Source: Bacteroidales bacterium (GTDB taxonomy: Bacteria > Bacteroidota > Bacteroidia > Bacteroidales > Tenuifilaceae). Taken from it: 64,000 nucleotides of DNA. Shown here one piece after another: positions 24,792-34,400 of the stretch. A program made the translations under genes and the position numbers. Every line of letters begins with the position of its first letter. Position 1 is the first letter of the stretch. The stretch lies in the NCBI GenBank assembly GCA_013141385.1, contig JABFRB010000002.1, forward strand, positions 372,001-436,000, given 5' to 3'. The notes below the pieces were generated by a model that was not told the origin of the DNA, searched no databases, and was given only the letters and a program-made list of their open reading frames with translations.

Positions 24792-26648
24792 TTACGGGTT
24801 TTGCTTCTTTATGAAAATAAACTGACCTCCTTCATCACCAGTGTTGACAATAGGACTAAAACCAGGAGTTTGATTTGAATTATTGATTACTGCAACTTTA
24901 AGATCGTTATAAAGTTGGCTGGCATCGAAGAACTGATTCTGATTGTTGCTCAACGATTTAAGTAGATAGTAAGTAAATACTGAGTGTCCATCCTTACCTC
25001 CATCCATCACAGGTTCAACTCCACCCGAGGTTAATGCAGTACGTGAAGGTTTTGAGTAAATCTGATTATAATACTTAAATGAGTTCTCGTAAGGAATGGT
25101 AAGCGTTTTGCCTCTAAAAATATCGCCGCTAAAACAAGCATCAGCAATTAGAAATGTGTGCTTTGATTTTATTCCACTAAGGAATGCTTGAATATCAGTA
25201 TTTGAAATTAACCCTGAAACGGAGCTATTGGTAGCATCAACGGGTACCCAAAAACCTCGCTGTAGCGTTTCATTATAATCACCATGACCCGAATAGAATA
25301 TCAATAGGTTATCATTCTCACGAACGTTTGCCATCAACCATTCATATTCCTTAAGGATATTGGTTCTAGTGGCTTGCTCGTTGAATAGAGTACGTATTGA
25401 TTGAAACTCATAATTTTCAGTTAGCTTTTCGTTAACAGCTTTTGCATCGTTAACTGCATTTTTTAAAGGTTTCCATTCCCCAGAATAGTTATCAATTCCA
25501 ATGATTAGAGCAAAGTAACGTCCAATAGAAACTTCCTGAATAGCTTTTGCCGCTTTAAGGCCTTTTAATGGGTCGTTACTACCACGCATCAAGGCAAAGT
25601 CCTGTACATTTTGCACATCACCTGTTTGAACTGGTTGATTTAATGTAACGGAAAAAGCCTTTTCTGATTGTCCCTCCAACTGAGCACCTTCAGCCTTTAG
25701 TTTTATTTCAATACTTTTTAAATCAACGCCTTTGTTGACATAGAAAACTAATTCAACATCTTTTTGAGTACCTGCTTTCAGCTGCAAATTGGTTTCACTT
25801 TCCAACAAAAGGATGTTTGCAGGTAGGGTATAGAGCAGTTTTACATTATTAGCATCTTCTGCTGATTTATTGCTTATGGTAAAATTTAATTTAACGGATT
25901 GACCTGCAGTAATCAAACCAGATGTTGATGAAAATTTTTCGTTTGTAATAGCCAGATTTGGGAGCTGAGCATTAGCCGTTGTAGATAGTTGCCAAACCTT
26001 CAAATAGTCAATTTGGGTTGATGATTTTTCGGCTACCTGAAAACCTATACCATTACCAAAAAATGGTTCAAAAGGCATTGAATAAACAAGTTGTTGATTT
26101 AAGAAAAAATAATACTTTGTTCCGATTTTACGTACTGTAAGGGTGTTATAAGTATAATTATTAATGAGTTTTGTGGCAGTAACAGGAACAAAATCAATAA
26201 AAGATTTACCAGTAAACTTATCGATGGTAAATTGACCTTGTCCATTAAAAAAGAAATCGAACTGCTTAGATTCAGCAGCCGATTTCCCCCATTGTAAACC
26301 ATTAAACTTGTTCTGTATTCCTTTATCGAGGCGTATTTTTAGTTCAATTTCAAAATCTTTGCTTTGATCAATAAAAACCTCTTTGAAATCCTCCTTTGGG
26401 ACATTCTCATACGATTGGAAAAAAAGAGTTCCATCTTGAAGATTCTGAAACCATACATTCTCTTTAATCCCCAAATACCAATTGTTCTTGTTATCAGTAA
26501 AGTCATCGGTAAATAGGGCCACTTTCTGATCAAGAGAATAGGCATTATAAATCTCTGGGTTAACTGCAACTTGACTTTGTGCTTTACTAAAATTAGTAAA
26601 TCCCACTAAAACAGTTAAAACGATTTGGCAAAAAGTAGATGGTTTCAT
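24792..26648 (-). CDS. Secreted caspase-like (peptidase C14) protein
   Basis: The product is 618 residues with a signal peptide (cleavage near SKAQS). Residues 40-215 form a jelly-roll-like domain (FTDDFTDNKNNWYLGIKENV to TQIDYLKVW), followed by an Ig/CARDB-like strand domain at about 225-335, then a caspase domain from about 370. The domain opens with RYFALIIGIDNYSG, and both catalytic residues are present: His455 in FYSGHGD and Cys505 in DACFSGDIFRG. The protease therefore should be active and would act outside the cytoplasm. It is the first gene of an operon with the SpoIIE-type sensor (3-bp gap). Its upstream region has a 38-bp palindromic operator and about 120 bp shared with the gene at 62269..63870. 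Confidence 0.9.
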   Translation of the reverse strand: MKPSTFCQIVLTVLVGFTNFSKAQSQVAVNPEIYNAYSLDQKVALFTDDFTDNKNNWYLGIKENVWFQNLQDGTLFFQSYENVPKEDFKEVFIDQSKDFEIELKIRLDKGIQNKFNGLQWGKSAAESKQFDFFFNGQGQFTIDKFTGKSFIDFVPVTATKLINNYTYNTLTVRKIGTKYYFFLNQQLVYSMPFEPFFGNGIGFQVAEKSSTQIDYLKVWQLSTTANAQLPNLAITNEKFSSTSGLITAGQSVKLNFTISNKSAEDANNVKLLYTLPANILLLESETNLQLKAGTQKDVELVFYVNKGVDLKSIEIKLKAEGAQLEGQSEKAFSVTLNQPVQTGDVQNVQDFALMRGSNDPLKGLKAAKAIQEVSIGRYFALIIGIDNYSGEWKPLKNAVNDAKAVNEKLTENYEFQSIRTLFNEQATRTNILKEYEWLMANVRENDNLLIFYSGHGDYNETLQRGFWVPVDATNSSVSGLISNTDIQAFLSGIKSKHTFLIADACFSGDIFRGKTLTIPYENSFKYYNQIYSKPSRTALTSGGVEPVMDGGKDGHSVFTYYLLKSLSNNQNQFFDASQLYNDLKVAVINNSNQTPGFSPIVNTGDEGGQFIFIKKQNP

Positions 26649-26768
26649 CTGTACAAAATTTTATAAAGAATTAATATATAATTACTTATCATTTTTCTTC
26701 GAATGATATAAATTACTTAGGCTCAGATGAACCCCAAGGGGCTCAGCGAAGCTAAATGTCCATGTTTT
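26649..26768 (-). promoter_or_regulatory. Shared upstream/leader sequence, copy 1 (caspase operon)
   Basis: These 120 bp immediately upstream of the caspase ATG align with 63871-63991, immediately upstream of the outer-membrane barrel gene. By hand count roughly 107 of 121 aligned positions agree with one 1-base gap; the 50 bp farthest from the gene differ at one position. Both copies run right into the start codon as CTGTACAG-ATG or TTGTACAG-ATG. A conserved 5' leader or a duplicated upstream region is the simplest reading. Confidence 0.7.
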
Positions 26769-26809
26769 GGTATTTGCGCTTGGTCCCGCCTAACGCGGGA
26801 TGGACATTT
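26754..26809 (-). promoter_or_regulatory. Nested hairpin in the caspase operon leader
   Basis: AAATGTCCA (26754-26762) pairs perfectly with TGGACATTT (26801-26809), and within the loop TCCCGC and GCGGGA (about 26784-26800) form a second stem next to it. In the other leader copy the first arm is present at the window edge; the second arm would lie outside the window. Could be an RNA leader structure or a REP-type repeat. Confidence 0.45.
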
Positions 26810-26887
26810 CATAGTTAGGATTAAAATTATTCAAAAAAGAAGACACTTTTCAGCATGGCAAATAACGCCATGTTTTTCTTAATCTCA

Positions 26888-26925
26888 TTTATCAATTCGT
26901 ACAAAATGGCGTTCAAATTGACAAA
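26888..26925. promoter_or_regulatory. Palindromic operator between the caspase operon and the AraC gene
   Basis: Half-site TTTATCAATTCGTACA (26888-26903), spacer AAATGG, half-site CGTTCAAATTGACAAA (26910-26925). The first half is identical to the one before the T9SS adhesin; the second matches the palindromic partner at 12 of 16 positions. On the left, a weak -7-like GTTATTTG (minus strand, 26859-26866) lies 21 bp away; on the right a TTTTTTTG (26948-26955) lies 22 bp away. It could serve both divergent genes. The rest of 26810-27143 shows only the palindrome CATGGCAAATAACGCCATG near 26854-26872. Confidence 0.65.
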
Positions 26926-27143
26926 AAACGACATTCAATTCGATTAATTTTTTTGTTTTCTGAGATGATAATAATCAACAAATTTATTTTTCAATCATTT
27001 CACGCTGTGTATCAGCAATATAACAAGCAAAAAACTATTAAAACCGACAATCAAATTGAATAAAGTTTCATAGGAGGGAATAGTAAAGATGACTATTTTA
27101 GCAGCATTGGATAATTACGAGGCTGGATATAATCTTAACTTTT

Positions 27144-28277
27144 ATGAGTTCGAATTTTCATTTTTTAACTAATTCGCTTTTAGTTGTTGTATGTTTGGTA
27201 ATGGGGTCGTCTTTTCTATCGATACCTATACCAAAAAAAGAGGGTTTAAAAAGCTATCGGATATCACTTAAAGTATTGTCTGGAGCATATTTCGCAATGA
27301 GTTTATTAACAATTGCTGTTCTAGCCTTTAATCTTGCCGACAATTCTAGAGAACATTTTACATTTATTAGCATTCTTATATCTTCTTCACAGGCGCTATT
27401 ATTCACTTTTACTCTGATTTCACTGATCAACCCAAATTTCGTTAAACTCAAAAATGTATTTAACCATTTAGTACCATACATTTTATTTCTTAGTCTTTAC
27501 CTTATTTCGAATTCAATATACGATGATCCCAAAATTATCCTATTAAGATCTGTAACTGAAAATGTGAATAACCCAACAATATGGGTTAGAATGCTGTTCT
27601 TAGCATACCTAATTTTTCAGCTAATTTACTATACCTTTCTATTTATCAGGGAGGCAAAAAAGTACGATAATGAATTACTTAATTACTTCTCGGAGGTAGT
27701 TCAGCTAAAAATGAAATGGGTTAGAATCGCATTTTTTTCAGCACTTACTGTAGGCATTATTTCTATGGTTGTAAATTTTTTCCCTAAGCAGTATGATTGG
27801 TTAGCAACATTGCTATTTGCCATTTTTTATTTTGGATTTGCACAGGAGTACATCAAGTACAATAAGATTTTCAGCATTATTGAACCTGCAATACTAGTTG
27901 AAACAATCGAACCTACTCCAATACAGCCTCAGGTTCGTACAAAAGCTGATTGGAAATTCTACAAGCAGCAGATAGTTAGCCATCGCTACTATTGTGAAAT
28001 AGGCATCAATATCGAAGAGATGGCTAGTAAGTTAAATATTGGAAGAACAACCCTTTCTACATATATTAACCGCGAAGAGGGTGTAAATTTTAATACATGG
28101 ATTAATATGCTACGCATTGAGGATGCAAAACATATTCTTATTGATAATCCTGATTATTCCATTGCTATAATCTCCGAAATGGTAGGCTACACAGAGCAAG
28201 CCAATTTTAGCCGGCAGTTTAAGTTGATTACAGGAGAATCACCTTTAGTTTGGCGCAAGAAGTCAGCGGCTTCGTAA
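27144..28277 (+). CDS. Membrane-bound AraC-family transcriptional regulator
   Basis: The product is 377 residues. The first 240 carry six or seven membrane helices (for example SLLVVVCLVMGSSFLSI, VLSGAYFAMSLLTIAVLAF, PYILFLSLYLISNSIY, LATLLFAIFYFGFAQEY), and the last 100 an AraC DNA-binding domain with two helix-turn-helix motifs: IEEMASKLNIGRTTLSTYI and IAIISEMVGYTEQANFSRQF, followed by GESPLVWRKK. Such 7TM-AraC proteins sense a signal in or across the membrane and bind DNA directly. It is divergent from the caspase operon and directly upstream of the T9SS adhesin operon; a palindromic operator stands in both intergenic regions, so it is the best candidate for the protein that binds them. 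A possible -7 box, TATTTTAG, lies at 27094-27101. Confidence 0.88.
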   Translation: MSSNFHFLTNSLLVVVCLVMGSSFLSIPIPKKEGLKSYRISLKVLSGAYFAMSLLTIAVLAFNLADNSREHFTFISILISSSQALLFTFTLISLINPNFVKLKNVFNHLVPYILFLSLYLISNSIYDDPKIILLRSVTENVNNPTIWVRMLFLAYLIFQLIYYTFLFIREAKKYDNELLNYFSEVVQLKMKWVRIAFFSALTVGIISMVVNFFPKQYDWLATLLFAIFYFGFAQEYIKYNKIFSIIEPAILVETIEPTPIQPQVRTKADWKFYKQQIVSHRYYCEIGINIEEMASKLNIGRTTLSTYINREEGVNFNTWINMLRIEDAKHILIDNPDYSIAIISEMVGYTEQANFSRQFKLITGESPLVWRKKSAAS

Positions 28278-28305
28278 ATATTTTCATTCCTCAAATAAAA
28301 TCGTT

Positions 28306-28343
28306 TTTATCAATTCGTACACCACTTTGTATGAATTGATAAA
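28306..28343 (+). promoter_or_regulatory. Palindromic operator of the T9SS adhesin operon
   Basis: Half-site TTTATCAATTCGTACA (28306-28321), spacer CCACTT, half-site TGTATGAATTGATAAA (28328-28343). The two halves are reverse complements at 15 of 16 positions. It ends 20 bp upstream of a consensus -7 box, the place of a class-II activator, and no -33 TTTG is seen at normal spacing. Similar sites are at 26888 and 52997. Confidence 0.75.
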
Positions 28344-28363
28344 TAGTCTTGTTAATGAGAATC

Positions 28364-28371
28364 TATCTTTG
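28364..28371 (+). promoter_or_regulatory. -7 promoter element of the T9SS adhesin operon
   Basis: TATCTTTG is an exact match to TAnnTTTG. It is 20 bp after the operator and 42 bp before the ATG at 28414. Confidence 0.7.
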
Positions 28372-28413
28372 CATGCCTTAAGTCCATCTTTTAAGAAAAA
28401 CACTTAACTTATT

Positions 28414-31400
28414 ATGATACAGTCACAAATCAACTCATCATTTACCCTTATTACTTGGGTATCAAAAGTATTTAAAGCAACTATGCTGGGGGTATTGTTT
28501 CTACTTTTTCCAATGATTAGTAATGCTCAAAATAACTGTCTTTCCTTTGATGGTACAGATGATTATGTAAATCTTGGACCACTTTCACCAACCGGTAACT
28601 TTTCAACAGGGTTTACCTTTATGGGCTGGGTGAAATGGAATGCATTTAACTTTTATGCACCGGTGTTCGTTTTTGGCGATGGTGTTAATAATAGCGACAA
28701 TGCTAATCAAATTTCGATTTCAGGTTACGCTACACTCAATGGTATAAGCGTACGCTGCTCAAATACTAGTTTAATAGTTCAAGGTTGTACAGCATTAAAC
28801 CAATGGGTACATATTGCTGTAACAGTTACAGAGACAGGTAGTATGACTATCTACGTAAACGGATCAAGTGTTTCATGGTATAATGTAAGCCCAATTTCCA
28901 ATGTTGTTCGAACTTCTTGTACTTTAGGAACAGCAACTTATTACAATAAATTTAATGGTTGTTTAGATGAAATCAGCGTATGGTCTCGTGCACTCACCGT
29001 TACTGAGATTCAAAACAAAATGAATTCTTCATTAGCGGGCAATGAAAGTGGATTATATGCCTATTACCATTTCAATCAGGCTGCGCCGGGCGGAACCAAT
29101 ACAGGTTGTACAACTCTTTTGGATGCAGGGGTTAATGCAAAGAATGGTACACTTACAAATTTTGCATTAACTGGCACATCATCTAACTGGCTTTCAAGTG
29201 ATATTCCAGTAACAATCGATAATAATGCTCTTGCATTTGACGGTACAAACGATTATGTAAATTTAGGAACAGTATCCCCAACTGGAAATTTCTCAGCAGG
29301 TTATACCTATATGGGTTGGGTGAAATGGGGCGCATTTAATTCTTGGTCACGACTTTTCGATTTTGGAACAGGTGCTGGCTATAACAATATCATGTTGGCA
29401 AATAATTCAACAAGTAACTCTCTTACATTATCAAATTATTTAAACACAACCCCGTATCAGCTAACCACTGGAAATATTTTAAGTCCGAATCAATGGGTTC
29501 ATGTGGCGGCAACCGTTTCAAATACGGGAGCAGCAAAAATATATGTTAATGGAGTTGTAGCTGCATCCGGAAACGTTTCAGCACCAGTTAATATAGCACG
29601 AAACCTATGTTACTTAGGCAAAAGTAACTGGGTTGCTGATGCCTATTTGAATGCAAGCATGGATGAGGTAAGCTTTTGGACTAGAGCCCTTACAGCAGAT
29701 GAGATTAATACTAATATGAATTCCTCTCTTACTGGTGGGGAAACAGGCCTTTATGCATATTACCGATTTAATCAGGCCTCGGCAAATGGAACAAATACGG
29801 GATTATCAACCCTGTTTGATGCAACGGCTAATGGGAAAAATGGAATACTTACAAATATGTCGTTGTCAGGTATCTCTTCAAATTGGATTTCAAGCGGAGC
29901 TCCTGCATCAACACAAAACAATGCACTCTCTTTTGATGGCACTAACGATTTTGTAGCCATACCAGCATTAGCTAGCAACCTTACACAGTTTACCATCGAA
30001 ACATGGTTTAACGCAAATAACTTTATATCAACTCCTTTCAGCGGAATCTTTAATACAAATAGTTGGGTTAATGGTGATGTTCATTTCCAGTTAACTAACG
30101 CAACGATTCAACTTGCTGTTTGTGGCTCAACTGTTGCAACTGTGAACTATTCCTTTTCGCCAAACACTTGGTATCATCTGGCTGCAACATACAATTCATC
30201 GACTAAAAAAGTAAATGTTTATGTAAATGGTACTTTAGTTCAGAATGTAACCTTAGCTACCGCTTTAAATGCAAATTTCACAGCTGCAGAAATTGGTGCT
30301 TTTGGCGCATCCCGCTACTTTGCTGGGAAGTTGGACGAATATCGGATATGGAACACAGAGAGGACAGCAACCGATATCAGCACTAATATGTACAAATCTT
30401 TTAATGGAACAGAATCAGGATTAATTGCTTATTTTAATTTCAATGAAGGAAATGCTGCTGGGACAAATGCAGGTATAACATCTTTAAATAATGGAATTGG
30501 AACAAACCATGGCACCCTAACCAACTTTGCACTAAGCGGTACAACATCCAACTGGGTAACTGGTATAAAAGATAAACCTAGTAGCCACGTAACCAATTTT
30601 AGTGGTTCTGTGGTTAGTAGCAAAATGACATTAAAATGGACTGATGTCATAAATGGTAATTCTCCCGATGGTTACTATATTTTTGCTTCAAAAACGAACT
30701 CATTTACAGATCCCGTTAACGGTGTAGAACCTTCAATTGACAACGATCTTACCGATGGAGTTGGCGTTGTTAAGGTGCTTCAAGGTGTTCAAGTTTATAA
30801 TGGTTGGATTAACGATGAGCTCAATACTCCCTATTATTTTAGAATTTACCCATATACAAATTCAGGTGTAAATACTTTGTATAACACCATCGCAACTGTA
30901 CCTCAAGTTCAAGTGACTTCTGCAGGGCAATTTTCAATACAAGATGGAATAGCCTTCCCATCTCTTAATTATAGTGCCTTTGCTTGGGGTGATTATGACA
31001 ATGATGGTAATTTAGATTTAATTATGACTGGCGACTCGTCTTCGGTTCCAATAACACGAATATTTAAAGGTAACGGACTTGGTGGCTTTGCACCTCAGTA
31101 TCAAATAAAAATGCAGGGAGTAGAATACGGTTCCGTTGCGTGGGGTGATTATAACAACGATGGATATCTGGATGTTCTTTTAACAGGTTCTACAACATCT
31201 GCTTGGCCTCATACTATGTTCTCTAGGATTTATAAAAATAATAAAAACGGAACATTTACTGAGCAATCTCAAATAGATATTTTCCCAATAAATAACGGCT
31301 CAGCAATTTGGGGTGATTTTGATAACGATGGCGATTTGGATATCCTTTTAGCTGGAAGTGGTGTAGCAAAAATATATAGGAATAATGGCGATAATTCATT

Positions 31401-34400
31401 TACCGATTTAATTTCGTTGATTGGAGTAACTTACGGAGCCGCTACTTGGGGCGATTATGATAATGATGGCTATTTAGATGTTGTTTATTCAGGAATCGGT
31501 AGCGAAGGTAATAGAACCACAAAATTGTATAGAAACAATGGTGATAATACATTTTCGTTACAAACCAATACTGGATTACCAAATTTCTTGGGTCCTGTTG
31601 CGTTGGGTGATTATAATAACGATGGATTACTCGATTTATTTCTTGGTAATTATGATGGCAGCAAGATTTATAAAAATATGGGTAATAATTCCTTTACAGA
31701 ACAAGCATCACTGGCTGCTGCTCAGGAAAATGGTTCTGCTTCGTGGATTGACTATGATAATGATGGTTTTCTTGATATTTTCGTAGCAGGTTATTCAAGT
31801 GGTTATGGCAGCGTTAGCGTAAAACTATACAGAAATACCGATGGCAATACATTTAGCGAGGTTACTCCTCAGTCCTGGCCCACCCTTATAGGTCAAACTT
31901 TTTGGGCTGATTTCGATAATGATAATAGAATAGATTTTTTACTAGGAGGATATGGAAATTCATTCACTGGTTTGTATCACAACAACATAAAAACATTCAA
32001 TACAGCACCACCAACGCCAAGTAATTTGAGTGTTTCCAAGCAGGTTCGGACAGGTACATTTAAATGGGAATATCCAAAGCTAGCAGAATCAGCAAAGTTC
32101 AATTTAAGGGTAGGAACATCTTCTGGATCTTCAAATATAGTAACTGCACAGTCGTTAGCTAATGGTACTCGGTTATTATACAATAACTCAACACTTATCA
32201 GGGATACCTCATTTACTCTTAATCCATTGAAAGTAGGGAACTATTTCTGGTCTGTTCAGGCAGTTGATGCTAATGGAAAAGCAAGCTCTTTTGCTCCAGA
32301 GCAAACCTTTTCAGTTGATACCATTCAATCATCCAATTTGGTAGCCTCCAACGTGAATAGTACAACAATCAAACTAAAGTGGAAACGAGGAAATGGCGAT
32401 GGGTGCATAGTTTTCTGTAAGGCAAATAAATCAACCCCATCTTACCCCGTAAATGGAGTTATTTACAAACACAGCTCCCGTTTTGGTGAAGGTAGTCGAA
32501 TTGCAGGAACCGATTGGTTTTGTGTATACAACGGGCAAGCCGATTCTGTTACAGTTTCGGGCTTAAATACAGGTTTAACGTATACCGTTCATGTAATGGA
32601 GTACTCTACTCTTAGCAATAGCGATAAGTATTTCCGAAAGGTAGTAGATAATAATATTGGGTACTTTAGCCCATCTCTTTATACAGATATACAAACCCTA
32701 GCCTCTGTGGGCGTTTTATATGGTTCTGTGGAATGGGGTGATTATGATAAAGATGGCTACCTTGATATCCTAGTAACTGGCGTCCTCGTTAGTAATCAGT
32801 TTTATGCAAGGGTATACCACAATAATGGTGATAATACATTTACACCCCTTGCCACCTTTAATCTCTTACTTCCCGATAATGCAATCACTCGTTATAATGA
32901 TAGGTTCCTAGGAAAATGGGCTGATTTCGATAACGATGGCTACTTAGATATAGTGATTGTTGATGCTCATAATTACGGAAATGCCAAAATATTACGTAAC
33001 AATACTGACATAAGCGGTACAACATTTACTCAGCAATTTGATTTTGGAAATGATTTTAGCACTGGAACTTGCGAGGATCTAGATAATGATGGCTATTTGG
33101 ATGTTGTTCTTACAGGGGCTAATGATACTAGAATCTATAAAAATAATGGAAATTTTACATTCACCCTTCAAACTACCATCCCTTTTATGACCTATAACTC
33201 GTCCCTTTCGTGTGGCGATTTTAATAACGATGGTTTATCGGATATTTTATTAACGGGATATCATAAGTTAGGTGAATATAACTTTGCTGGTGCATCTAAA
33301 ATATATCAAAACAAAGGGAATTTTGAGTTTGTTGAAAAAACTGATGTTACATTGGAGGGAATATGCTATGGTGTTGGTCAATGGGTAGATTATGATAATG
33401 ATGGTCTTCTCGATATTTTTCTAACTGGCAACCAGCGTTTTAGTGATCCACCATTAACATTGTTATATCACAACGATGGGAATGGAAATTTCACATCTAT
33501 ATCAAATACTGGTATTGGAAGTTTTATGGACTCTAATGCCGATTGGGGCGATTACAATAACGATGGTTATTTAGATCTTATCGTTGGAGGACAGAATGGT
33601 GGCTTGTACACGAAAGTTTATCGTAATAATAAAAATGGCACATTCACTGAAGATACCGATTTTTTTATTACTGGTTGTTTCTACGGTTCTGCAAAATGGT
33701 GTGATTACGATGACGATGGAGATCTTGATATTCTATTCGCAGGAAATAATAATTTAAAAATATACCAAAACACTACTACTTCAATTGCAGGGAAATATGC
33801 TATAAATAAAAAGCCCAATGCGCCTACCAATTTAGAAAATGTTGTAACACCAAATAAGGTTACACTTAGCTGGTCATCAGCACTAAATGATGAAACCCCA
33901 TCAATATCTATGAGTTATAATTTACGTTATAGAATTGTTGGAGCAACAAATTGGAGCTATGCACCGAGCACCAATGGTACTGTAAGGCTATTTAGCGCGT
34001 TAGGAAATGTTCAAATGAACAAACGAATCGACTTAGCCAATCTTCCTGTGGGTCAGTACGAATGGAATGTTCAGACCATTGATCAGGGATATTTGGGTAG
34101 CGATTGGTCTGCAAATGGAAATTTTGAGGTTAGGGATCTTCAAACCTTCTTCTCGGCAGAAATCGTTTGCCAGGGGCTACCTACACAATTTACCGATCAA
34201 TCCGTTTCAACCGATGGTATAGCCTCGTGGAAATGGGATTTCAAGGATGGATCAATTTCAACAGTACAAAATCCTACACACACCTTTGCTGCTGGTGGTG
34301 CTTACACTGTAAAACTTGTAATTACTAGTACTGGAGGTGCAAAGGATTCGCTCGAAAAAAGTGTTACTGTAAAACCTAAACCAATTACAGGATTTACAGC

